Shown: in pieces, positions 1-9,936 of the stretch
How positions within the stretch are numbered: position 1 is the stretch's first letter
Layout: every line of letters begins with the position of its first letter
Assembly (NCBI GenBank): GCA_004352715.1
Contig: SCFE01000042.1
Coordinates: forward strand, 2,264,321 to 2,300,153
DNA length: 35,833 bases
Origin: Hofstenia miamia
Lineage: Eukaryota > Xenacoelomorpha > Acoela
Reading direction: 5' to 3'
Position numbers and translations under genes: made by a program
Notes under the pieces: model-generated
Told to the model about the DNA's origin: nothing
Database searches by the model: none
The model's input: only the letters and a program-made list of their open reading frames with translations

Positions 1-31
1 GTCTAGCTGCTCATGGCCATCTAATTATAGA

Positions 32-230
32 GTAATAGCACGGATAGACTGAGCTGCATGAACTAAAAACTTTTATTAACCGCTTGCGCACAGAAGGGCC
101 CTATTTATAACAAAAAGATAGTACGCAAATAAACAGCAACCTGCCGTTACCGTTAGGCAGAATAAATTAACACTGCGCAATGACGTATGTAGCTTGATGA
201 ACGCGGGAACTTGAGAGGAGAGGAATTACA
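32..230 (-). mobile_element. Possible LTR fragment (short, Copia-like size)
   Basis: Read on the minus strand, this GC-richer stretch begins TGTAAT, contains a TATA-box-like TTATAAATAG (110-101), then an AATAAAA poly(A)-like signal (77-71), and ends CTATTAC at 32. A TATA box followed about 30 bp later by AATAAA within roughly 200 bp is the arrangement of a short LTR with its R region. Beyond the end (31-1) an ATG-containing sequence follows where a primer-binding site or gag start would lie. The internal part would be outside the window, so there is no partner LTR to compare. The start is uncertain: TGTTCCTAC at 249 is an alternative. It could also be an ordinary promoter. Confidence 0.35.
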
Positions 231-2573
231 TGTGGTGATTGTAGGAACATGTGCGACGGTTGCTCGAGGCGTGCCGATATATATGACTATTCTTATTGCT
301 TGAATATGCCAATTTACAAAATTTAAACGTTTATATCTAAAGCTTTATTGAAAATAAATTTAAAAGTAAGGATCAAATTTTCGCCCCTTGTTGCCTTCAT
401 GAATGTCCAAATTTATTTTGATCATCAATCAGATTTTCTTTTAAAATCATTTTGAATTTTTTAAATTTTGTTATATTACGATGTTTCATTGGATGCTTAC
501 TTCATAAATTGGATAAAGAAATTCTTCCAATAATTAAATGTATACATTGTTCATGCATATTCCGGACAGTTTGTTATGAGATATATAATTACTAAAAACT
601 TTCCATTCCATTGCGCATGCTATTTATATATTTAAAGATTTTAACAGACTAGTGTATTTTAAATTATAAACTGGTGGGTTTGCACTTGCCTCTTTCCTTT
701 TCATATTATACATTGTTCTATGGGCCAGTTAAAATTCTATTTTTTTTCTGATACTAATGTTCAATAGAATTATTACTAATTCATCTATTATTCCTTTTAG
801 TTGTTTTAGAAAGCAAATAGCTGCCGCTATTATTTTTATCTTTTATTGGTTTTTACAAATTTTTAATCATTACGTTTTTTATGTTACCGAATTATGTTTA
901 GGAAGTCCTAGTGGATGCTGTACATGCACCAGAGGTGATAATTTTTGATTTATTATTTTGTTATTCTATATGTTTAAACACTGCTAGTTTTCGCGCATAA
1001 CTTATTTCCGAATTGTTGGACATGAATAGTATTTTGCAGTCGATGGAAGGTTCGAAATCAAGACTCATTAAGTTGATTAGCACGTTTTTTCCATTATTTC
1101 ATCCGCAATAATGAGGGAATGTTACTGGAACCGTTTCAAATTCAGATGCTAAAATTAAATAGGCATTTGAAAGTTGCCATTGATATAAACCTTTCTTCTG
1201 TGTATATAATATGCTCATTTCTTAGAAGTCAAGCATTTAGTTAGTCATTGTAAGCTGTCAAGGTCTTGGCGATTGATACATACGAGTACTTAATATGTCT
1301 TTCGCCGTACATTTCACAAGTTATGATTAGGATTGTAGAATAGCAATATAGGGTATTTTAATTTTTACGGGAAGGTACATTATCGGACATGGCTTTCAAA
1401 ATTTCACCAAAACGAAGTTTGAAATTTGAAATGTTTATTTGTAAATGTGGACAATATTTTAACCAAAATTTGAGCTCAACTGCAAGGTATGAAAATTTGA
1501 TTTCCATGTTGTATATGTGTTACTCTACACTTTTGTGAAATCTAAGAAACTGTTATAAAAGGAGATGTTCAATTCTTGTCATTCTAAACTGGCAATAAAA
1601 TACACGTCATATCCTACCCGAAAACCTTGGTACCACTTGAAATTGTCATTAAATTAAGGAATGTTTTCATTTCCACTTCTAACGTAGAGTCGATTCTTGA
1701 AAATATTTAGCAATGATAAGTATTGTATTCAAATTTGTCAGTACACATCAAAATTTGATACCAACTGACTTTGTCATTATACTAAGAAATGTTTTAAAAT
1801 TAACTAGTATAGAGATTTATTATATTAATGATGCCTTCTAAAATTTATTCTGTTAAAATGAATATGTCAATATATTTCTTTTGTATACTTATTAACATTT
1901 AATTCAATATAAAAATTACTGTAAAATATATTTGCCAATGACAACCGGCCATTTGATGTAATGTTTTGGAATAAAAACAACAGTAATTTAAGTACAAAAG
2001 GATTAAGAGTCTGTGTTTGAAAGGACTCTCCTATATATGTATATGTTCCATATTTCCGCAGTTGTTTTGCAACACATAAAAGCATAAGTTTCACATAATT
2101 GTAAACGACACTTTCTAGACATCCCATGGATATTTCAGAAAATGATTTTTTTATTTTCATCTTTCGTAATTTGTGGAATTGAAAAGATAACCAATGAAAA
2201 AATGGTCAATCAAGCAATTTGTTCCGAAGAATTTTGTCAACAGGCTTTTTGTTTCAATGACAGAGTCGGGGGTGCGTTAATTTGTTCAAAGAGTGCTTGT
2301 TAAAGCAACAGTATCTGACACCATTCACAGTCTCAGGATCCATTTTCTTTCAAAAAAATATTTGGATCAAATTTGTTATTGAATGCGGCAAAAACCGTAG
2401 CAGATGATAAAAATGTCGTATTTTTGCTGCTTGGCACATCACATTTTGAATCAGTCCAATATCTTGTGTTTTATCGCATTGGAACTCTGTGAAGTGGGAG
2501 TTTTCCACGTCTGACCACCAGATATATTTCAAAATTTAACGGTTATTTTCTAATCATTTGATGAAATATTTAC
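231..2573. other. AT-rich stretch, nothing recognised
   Basis: No coding frame, RNA gene or clear repeat is supported here. A 63-codon frame at 757-948 and a 97-codon minus frame at 1867-2160 are surrounded by stops and have no recognisable motif, so I treat them as chance frames. Confidence 0.5.
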
Positions 2574-2770
2574 TAAATGACAGTCATACCCGCCGATTCT
2601 CATCAGATAGGTTGTTCCATGGTAATTTTGTATGAATACAAACTCATTTCTCTTCGAAAAATGCGCCACATTTTTGCCTAAGAAGTCGGAGAAGTTGTTG
2701 CAAATTCGAGGTTGAGATATTGGGTTGAAAAATTTTCTCCAAAGAGCCTCAACAAGATTCGTCGTTCGGA
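2574..2770 (-). other. Weak candidate internal exon, unidentified
   Basis: On the minus strand an open frame of about 65 codons lies between an acceptor-like ATCTTGCAG (ending at 2771) and a donor-like GTAAAT (from 2573). The predicted peptide has a varied, protein-like composition, including YHGTTYLMRIGGYDCHLV near its end, unlike the Lys/Asn/Ile-rich chance frames around it. I do not recognise a family. A second minus frame at 2350-2532 could be a further exon or chance. No transcript context is visible, and it may equally be a transposon remnant. Confidence 0.18.
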
Positions 2771-4087
2771 CTGCAAGATTTTGTTAAGTTATACACTGTC
2801 CCTCCTTTTTCGAATTTCGATCAGGCTTAAGAGATCCAAAATTTTATTGTCTCAAAATATTTATGTAATACACTAGAATAACGTATTGATGTTTGGCATC
2901 AATAAACCCTGCCTCTATTGAAACAATCGGCTAACACTGAGAACCCTGTTATCTATGAATTTTTTACACAGCCTGATTTAGAACCTTTCGATTTATTAAT
3001 TCTTTAATAAGTTATTCATTAGTGGACCCCATGATTGTGGATAAAGAAGAAAAGTAAAGAATAGTAGTAATATATTTTGGTAATTCAGAGGGGAAATTTA
3101 AAAATTGACTTTTTTGGCAGCATGTAAATATTAATTAAATTTAGATTAATTGAGAACTATCACATTTATTTTCTAACAAGATATTTTGAAAATAAAGATG
3201 TTGTAAAAATACTACCATATTTATATGGATATAATAATAAATGTTAAGAAATGTTGATTTACTCAGTGTGAGCTATGCAAGAGCATTTAATATATCTCTT
3301 ACAACCATATCGATTATATTAATTTTGAAAATAATCAAAAAGTATTATTTTTAATTCACTTGTCTTAGGAACATTCTCAATAAACTAATGGAATGACGCT
3401 GGAAAATATAGTTTACTAAGGGAACAATCCTTATAAAATATTAATGATCAGTTTTCCTTTTTCTGGTTCGTTTATATTGAATTTTTTGACGAAAATTGCC
3501 AGAATCAACTTTTATGTGATCATAAACATTTATAACTTTGCATTTATCTTTAATCAACTTGATAAAATATGTTAGATCATTTAATATCAGTGAGAAACTA
3601 ATCGGCAATATATTAGAGGCCTTCATTTGATTTTATAAAACGTTTACTGTTTAGAACTTCATCAAAGAACTCATTGAGAGGTTAAAAACATTAACATCAA
3701 ATCATGCCTTAACCAAGAGTCACACACGTTGATTATCGCCATGTTGCCTCTATCATATGTTGCTTTATGCTCTTCGCACATTCACTGTGTCGGCGCGTTC
3801 ATTGAGCTGACGTTTCTGTTAATTTTTATAATTTTTAGATATTTTGTTATAGTTTTATTTTGTTTTATCACAATTGTAAAGCATTTTTCATCCGATTGAC
3901 TATTTCAATATTTTAGCTAATTTAACTGCATAGTTTTGCTGTATTTGTTCTTAGTACAAAAACAATTTATTTACGTTTACTTTGTTAAGATATCTAATAA
4001 ACATTTTTATGACCTTTTAATTTCATGAACCTTGACATGGACATCTACTTGCCATTGGATTGTGGATCTTCCTCCAATAAACATTTA
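2771..4087. other. AT-rich stretch, nothing recognised
   Basis: No supported gene or repeat. The sequence from about 3700 to 4087 flanks the left tip of the large palindrome and has no counterpart beyond the right tip. Confidence 0.5.
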
Positions 4088-4213
4088 TAGTTATAACAGT
4101 AGTAAATGGGGCTCGTACGACGTGCCACAAATGACCTTTTGACCTTGGCGGGGATGTCTGGCATGGCAATGATGTAATTGTGTACTTTGGCCGTCTGTGT
4201 ATCTCTGACGTCA
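4088..4213 (+). repeat. Left tip of palindrome with TGACGTCA and AGGTCA motifs
   Basis: The terminal block starts TAGTTATAAC. It carries two AGGTCA half-sites spaced by 2 bp on the minus strand (4132-4145) and a perfect CRE-like TGACGTCA (4206-4213). The same motifs at the same spacing occur in the right tip. Function as protein-binding sites is inference only. Confidence 0.7.
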
Positions 4214-4250
4214 TTGGAATATATTCTGTTTAGTTGTAATATTTGTTGAC

Positions 4251-4433
4251 AAACACATTTGTTTGCAGTCTATTGTTTAAATGTAACAAATTCTTTTATT
4301 CATATACGTTTTTGGAATTACGTAATAAGTATTTTCAAACAAATAATTTTTTAATATTGAGGGTAATAAATGCGTTTCACAGAAAATACATGTCAATTGC
4401 AAAAATAAACACATTTGTTTGCAGTCTATTGTT
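4251..4433. repeat. Subterminal direct repeats, 27 bp
   Basis: The 27-bp sequence beginning AAACACATTTGTTTGCAG occurs at 4251-4277 and again, unchanged, at 4407-4433. Diverged inverted counterparts are at about 22169-22195 and 22327-22352 in the right arm, so the pair was already present when the arms were duplicated. Confidence 0.8.
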
Positions 4434-4499
4434 AAAAAAAAGCCAATTTTATACTTGCTTATTTATGTGGTCCAACTTAGTTTACATGTTTTAATTGCT

Positions 4500-4965
4500 T
4501 TATGTTAATGTACATGATTTGCTTATTTATATGACCTTACTTAGTTTAAGTTGTTTAGTTTACATACTTCTTTTTTTATTAACATACATAACATTTGAAA
4601 TACCACACTTAGTTTACATACTTATTTTACATTCTTGCTTTTTATTAACATACATGACATTGGAAATATCACATTAATTTAGTTTACATATTTGCTTTTT
4701 ATTAAAATACATGATATTGCAAATATCACATTAATTTAGTTTACATACTTGCTTTTTATTAAAATACATGACATTGGAAATATCACATTACTTTTGTTTA
4801 CATACTTATTTTACATACTTGCTTTTTATTAACATATATGACATTGGAAATATCACATTAATTTTGTTTAAATTGTTTAGTTAACATACTTGTTTTTTAG
4901 TAACATACATGACACTGGAAATACCACATTAATTTAGTTTGCATGTTTACTTTACATACTTGTTT
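4500..4965. repeat. Minisatellite, units of about 58-60 bp (left arm)
   Basis: At least six degenerate units contain AGTTTACATACTTG, TTTTTATTAA and ATACATGACATTGGAAAT, with extra partial units between. The open frames crossing it (for example 4495-4677) are repeat artefacts. The mirror array is at 21690-22140. Confidence 0.85.
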
Positions 4966-6235
4966 TATTTGGTAAAATTTAATAACAAATATTTCAATAA
5001 GAGAGAGTAATACTCGTTAGAAGTGTAATGCCTTATTTCGGTAATAAAGTAAATAATTTTTCGGAAAAAACCAAAAACTAGTTTATGCAATAAATATTAA
5101 TAATAATATTTAATAAACATACGTGGTAAAACCCACATACGTGTTTAAGACAAGACAAAAATGTAATTTATTCTACACTTTGCTTATAATGGTTATATAT
5201 ACATCTTACTATTGAATTTGTCTATTGTGTTAGTTCATCATCATTGTTGTTGAGAGAATTCTGCAGGAAACAAACGCAATGTGTTTGCACATTATGAACT
5301 TCACATGATCGTATCTAAATTAATGACTAATAAGTCAAATGAGGCGACAGATCACAGGATAAAACACATGACAATTAAAAGTTCAAATTCAATTAAAAAT
5401 GTGTATTAACAAACAAATGACGTTTCTATTTATGATAGTCTATAATAAATTTAACATCAGACTGTAAATTCGTAGCAATTTATTACAATAAAATTGGTTC
5501 CGTTTTTAAAAGAAATATCTGTAAAACTAACTAGAGATAATATTGCAAAAAGTGTTAAGAATCAAAACAATATCTGAGATTTAATTATAAAAATAGCTTA
5601 CCAAACAGTTTGAAATCTTTCAGAGTAGTCATTTTTGTTTCATCAATGTGAAATTCCATTAATCCGCTCTATGTATAAAGTTGCATGCTTTCATAGACAA
5701 TGTCAATATTACGTGGTTTTATCTATATATTCTATTATTCAAATGTCAAATGTAACAAACTGTAAACACAGTAGAGCCATGTAAAATTCCATTATACTGC
5801 TGTGCATAAAAAGTTGCATCTCTCTAAAGTCAATGCGTAATTTGTTATTATTGTTCAAATGTCAAAAATGTATCCAATCATAAAGATTGATATCTACCAA
5901 ACATGAAATCCAAATTAATTTAAAAATTATCACAATTAATTCAAACATTTTCAAATCATATAAAACTAGAATTTTTTCAAAAGTTGGAAAACAATCTCAA
6001 TTAATACATATTTTTCTCAATTTATACAATCATGTAAATGAAAGATTCTACAAAACTAAAATGTTAATAAATTAAAATGATTTATCAATCACTGTCTCTG
6101 GTACAAATGAAATAAATATTTTTCAATACGTTTTTATTGTTGAATTCAAGAATAAAATATTTGCAAGTAGGAATTTTTATATGAAATGTTTCAAAAATGT
6201 TGATAACATGTTTTGTTATTAGTGTCATAAATTGG
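4966..6235. repeat. Arm block A (left), non-coding
   Basis: Inverted counterpart of about 20425-21670. No gene is recognised; the 62-codon frame at 5887-6075 is Lys/Asn/Ile-rich and broken in the other arm. The part around 5095-5240 has a third, diverged, direct copy at 23590-23775, sharing TGGTAAAAC...CCACAT, ACAAGACAAAA and ATTGTCTATT in the same order. Confidence 0.6.
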
Positions 6236-6479
6236 ATGCAATTAATTCTAAAGCAAAAATTCATCTGTGGAAAAGCTTGGATAGGCTACAAATTTTATAA
6301 TACTGATTATACTACTACTACAAGACTATAATATCCGTAGCCTAAAATGACGCCTTTCTTGTATATATTTCATGTCTTTTTAATAATTTTTTACATTATT
6401 GACGCTATTTAGAGAATTTATCAGTTTCTGAAATTGTAAATAAAAGTCTCTAAATATAGAATATCTTATCTTATCTTAT
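6236..6479 (+). mobile_element. Left-arm-only insertion with retroelement-like tail
   Basis: About 244 bp present in the left arm but missing at the mirror site in the right arm (around 20410-20425). It ends with an AATAAA signal (6440-6445) followed by about four tandem TATCT/TTATC units (6462-6479). A 5'-truncated body with a poly(A)-like signal and a short tandem-repeat tail is typical of a non-LTR retrotransposon or SINE 3' end. No coding remains, and the family cannot be named. Confidence 0.5.
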
Positions 6480-6612
6480 GTTTATTGATACACATATATA
6501 CAAAATGTTTAAAAATATTTATTTTATATTATAAAAAATTGCTTACATTTTAATATTTTATTGGTTCTTTTATATTAAGAATTAATTAAATAACCGATAT
6601 ATGATTTCCATG

Positions 6613-6705
6613 TTTGTGACTTACATTTCTTTTCCAACGTTTTTTCACATTTGTGACTTACATTTCTTTTCTGACGTTTTTTCATGTTTGTGACTTACAT
6701 TTCTT
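6613..6705. repeat. 37-bp tandem repeat, 2.5 copies (left arm)
   Basis: TTTGTGACTTACATTTCTTT starts at 6613, 6650 and 6687, giving a 37-bp period; the spacer reads CCAACGTTTTTTCACA and variants. The mirror array at 20105-20282 has about five units, so copy number changed after the arms separated. Confidence 0.88.
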
Positions 6706-6923
6706 AATGTATATTTCTAAGATTGAAGTAAATTAAACATGGATAGTTGTAAAATGATATTACACTTGCCTGCTAATTATTAAGATCTTTACCACACATT
6801 TATGTGAACTCTAGTTGATGATTGGATCAAAATGAATTAAGTTATTTTTGATTGGTTTATATGCTAAAAGTTTGTAATAACTAACAAGTACTTTGAACAC
6901 TTTTTTCAATTTAAAATTCGACA

Positions 6924-7391
6924 ATGACTCCAAAAGCTGCTAACAAAGCTCATACTCAAAAAAATCTACAAAAAATGGACAGACCAAACAAAACGATCTT
7001 TCGCAACCAAAAAAATTCGTTTTGAAGCCTATATTACCAAAGACCGTGTATTCCCTAAAGACTGTTGGTAAAGTAGTTCAACCAGAGGTGGTCAACAGTC
7101 TCAACAAAATTTCCGAAGAACGTCAGATGAAATATATCTTTGGTAGAGAATTAAAAATCCGTTAGTGGCAAAAAAAAACACAATGCATATAGTCTTCACA
7201 CAAAGCATGACCTTGTGGTAAAAATTATACTGGAAAATGGCAACTGCTTCTTCCTGCCTAAATGTTATGCAGAGAAAGCTACAGGGGAAAAATACAAGAT
7301 GTTTATCGGATTTAAAATTCGATTTGTTAAGTCTAAACCACAAATATATCCAGGTGGCAATGTGCAAACTGTATTGAGATTTAGTGTGTAA
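6924..7391 (+). pseudogene. Family-B pseudogene, copy 1 (left arm)
   Basis: A small gene of about 155 codons broken into pieces. An ATG at 6924 opens a basic 33-codon frame (MTPKAANKAHTQ...) that meets TGA near 7023. The frame one base away continues through PEVVNSLNKISEERQMKYIF to a TAG near 7156. After a further shift, KHDLVVKIILENGNCFFLPK and a C-terminal part ending LRFSV* at 7391 remain open. The seven-A run just before the first break is also present in the right-arm copy, so this break may predate the duplication. I do not recognise the protein; it is small, basic and lacks a membrane segment. Related remnants lie at 13285-13570, about 14380-14515, 15310-15592, 19422-19889 and 29602-29840. 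Its link to a virus-like element is inferred from the polymerase fossil near the last copy. Confidence 0.65.
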
Positions 7392-7675
7392 ACATATTTA
7401 GAATAAATATATATGTACCATTGATTTTTATTTCAATTGTTAAAAAAATAATACTTACTAGTGAAACAAAAAACTTGTTTGAAAATTAATTTTAAAATAA
7501 AAAGTATAATTATTGAAAAGCATTAACATTCACATTTTTCTTCAGTCAATGAGTAAATTTTGATAATCGCAAATGAATACATAACGCCATTTAATCAATT
7601 AGATGGCATGAAACTCGCAAAACAAATTTATTTACAAAAGGCCTACAAATTTTCATAAAAAATACATTTACGCAA
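7392..7675. repeat. Arm block downstream of family-B copy 1
   Basis: AT-rich non-coding sequence matching the inverse of about 19120-19421. The first 40 bp after the stop codon resemble the flank of copy 2 (13293 downward and 15585 upward), which supports these being duplicated gene units rather than isolated coding similarity. Confidence 0.55.
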
Positions 7676-8300
7676 AAATGATTAAATTGATTGATTTTAC
7701 AAAACACATAGTTGTACATTATAAAAACACAACAGCAATCGTTAAATGATTTAAACTACAATTTGTACATTAGGTATTAAAAGAACTTAGGAACATTTTC
7801 GAAATATAGAAATAAATAGCATAAATTACCATTATCAGAAACTGATAAAATAGAGTTTCTAAGGTATAGCATTGGAGAAAATGCCAATATATAATGGATT
7901 TCCAAGTATTTTTCTACTATTTGAGAGTCTAAAATTTTCATTTTCCTTGTGGTGATTTGTTTTGTTTTTTCAAACAAAATTACATGCCTTTGGGAATATT
8001 TAATTTTCCTTTTATGGATTTTTTTTCTTTTTGAACAAAAGTACTTGCATTTGGGAATATTTAATTTTCCTTTTAATGATTTTTTTGGTCTTTTCAAACA
8101 AAATTGCTTGCTTTTGGGAATATTTAATTTTCCTTTTAATGATTTTTTTGTCTTTTTGAGCAAGGATATTAAACATGTACAAACATTATGAAATTTTTAT
8201 ATTATTTTGTAATCACATGAGACAAGGTTAGTAATATTAATTTGTAAAGACACTCATGTTAAGACTTTTATTAAATGTTTAAGAAAGCAATATGCATGTA
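7676..8300. repeat. Left-arm-only segment with 62-bp minisatellite
   Basis: No mirror counterpart is visible in the right arm. TGGGAATATTTAATTTTCCT recurs at 7991, 8052 and 8115 (61-63 bp period) with AAACAAAATT/GAACAAAAGT between. The 128-codon minus frame 7777-8163, rich in Lys and repeating KSLKGKLNIPK, and the 80-codon plus frame are translations of this array, not credible genes. Confidence 0.75.
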
Positions 8301-8329
8301 TGGATAAATATATGATTTGTATATATACA

Positions 8330-9165
8330 TACAATAAAAGTTCTGTTAAATATAAAACAATTTCTGGGTAATAAAAGAAATTATGAAATTTAATACTAGT
8401 GCTATTATTCAGTGCACATAACAAGTTCATTAACAAAAAAAATATGCATATGCATCTATCCATATAATAATCAATACATTATGCAAATTATCCAATCAAA
8501 TCCATAGTGTAGAGCAGGTTTGTTCAAAAGATAATCTGAGGAAAGATTATCTTCGATAAGATTATCTCAATAACCTATTTTTGAGTAATTATTCTGTTCA
8601 ATAACCTATCTTATGCAACAGATTATCAGCTCGATCACCTCTTAGTACTATATTTTGGATTGGCTGAAGTATTACCTGTGATATGATTTTTCCCAATTTT
8701 AAAGCACAAATTCACGCACGAGAAATAGAAATTCGCGAATTTATATTTGCAAGATTGCAAAAATCGCATTTATTAAAATAAAAAAATGACGTTGCATATG
8801 CAGGGCTATTTACGAGCAGACTTATCAACGAGCCGAGCTTCTAACGAGCCGAGCCGAGCTGAGCCGAGCTTGAGCAGAGTATTGGATATACAACGAGCCC
8901 AAAACCAAAAGAAATTATGAAATTTAATACTAGTGCTATTATTCAGTGCACATAACAAGTTCATTAACAAAAAAATATGATTATTTCAATATACTAGTCC
9001 TTTCAATGGTCTAAAACTACAAATGTACAATTTAAAATTATTTATAGTTTGGCTATGTAATGTATGAATAATGACATCTTTAGCCACCCATCTTCATTAT
9101 TCATGAATTAAATGTGTGCAATGACTCATCAATTAGCACACATCAATCAATTTTTATAAATGTAT
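8330..9165 (+). repeat. Block S, left copy, split by a 460-bp insertion
   Basis: Sequence from TTCTGTTAAATATAAAAC to TCAATCAATTTTTATAAATG. It recurs at about 18785-19075 in the SAME orientation although the surrounding arm is inverted. Here it is interrupted: a 74-bp stretch beginning AAAAGAAATTATGAAATTTA occurs at 8373-8446 and 8907-8979, flanking a unique 460-bp insert. Confidence 0.8.
8447..8906. mobile_element. 460-bp insert between 74-bp direct repeats
   Basis: Absent from the right arm. It contains clustered GATAATC/GATTATC words (8530-8630) and a GC-rich run of GAGCCGAGC/GAGCTGAGC words (8827-8890), quite unlike its AT-rich surroundings. No coding frame and no clear terminal inverted repeats. 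The flanking 74-bp duplication differs by only one A in a homopolymer, so the event is recent. It could be a transposon insertion or a local duplication that captured foreign sequence. Confidence 0.5.
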
Positions 9166-9547
9166 GTGAGTAATAAAAGATGAGCATGAGGAGGTCTCAT
9201 TGGGACAACTTGAAGTTCTCGTAACACCCAATTACTATTTGCCATGTGGAAATGAAGCAATTCTATTGGACGCCATCTAGCAATGAAATATTGTTGACAA
9301 AAATAAATTGAGAAAATTAATTATTTAGACAATTTGTTTAGACAAAAGTGAGAATTTTTGATTTTTAGGATTTATGCAAACTGATATTTTTGATGACAAA
9401 TTTCACTTAGGGCATGTTTGTTGTAACAATGTTTAAAAATGCAACACTGTTTTAAGGAAAACGATTCATAGATTGAAAACCCAAATATTTTAAATGAAAA
9501 ATGATGTGTAATTTGCATTAGAGCATGTTTCCAACCACATTAATATT
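9166..9547. repeat. Arm block, left, non-coding
   Basis: Inverted counterpart of about 18328-18668 with clear divergence; about 50 bp near 9440-9490 is missing from the right arm. No gene is seen. Confidence 0.6.
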
Positions 9548-9936
9548 GATCAAAACAAATATGCAAGAGGTGGAAAACAACAATTTCTTTTTGCAATTGT
9601 GTATAAATTGTAAAATTGTACATTACACCACAACTCTGAGTGATGAAGTTCTTAAGCCATGTTTCTTGTAACAATGTTTAATCATGCAACAATTGATAGA
9701 ATCAAAACTTATTTCAATGTGTTGATATCCAAACACAATTGGAGAAACATTTTGCTAAACTTAAACACTATAGTCACTTGAAATAGACTGATATTTTCAA
9801 AAACAAGATAGAAATATACGCCAACGCATATGAAATATACCATTGATAAATCAATAAAAATTGAAATGTCTGATATACATGACAAAGGCATGTTCATTTT
9901 CACCAATATCTAAATAAAAAAATGGAATAAATATTT
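9548..9936. repeat. 389-bp block identical in both arms (left copy)
   Basis: Base-by-base comparison with the reverse complement of 17939-18327 shows no mismatch, whereas flanking arm sequence differs every few tens of bases. The first mismatch on one side is at 9937, exactly where the 1408-bp tandem duplication begins. It contains a hydrophobic minus-strand frame of about 62 codons from ATG (MNMPLSCISDISIFIDLSMV...), necessarily identical in the other arm; nothing else supports it as a gene. Confidence 0.85.

Noticed and set aside
4023-4214. 63-codon minus-strand frame at the left palindrome tip
   Set aside because: It crosses the palindrome boundary, is not kept in the right arm and has no recognisable motif.
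4500-4965. CRISPR-like array
   Set aside because: Units are degenerate and contiguous with no unique spacers of fixed length; it is a minisatellite in a eukaryotic genome.
7777-8163. 128-codon Lys-rich frame with KSLKGKLNIPK repeats
   Set aside because: It is the translation of a 62-bp AT-rich minisatellite found only in the left arm; the opposite strand is open too.
9709-9906. Identical 65-codon frames in both arms as a conserved gene
   Set aside because: Identity extends well outside the frame (389 bp), so gene conversion or assembly reuse explains it without selection; the first three codons are not preceded by an ATG.
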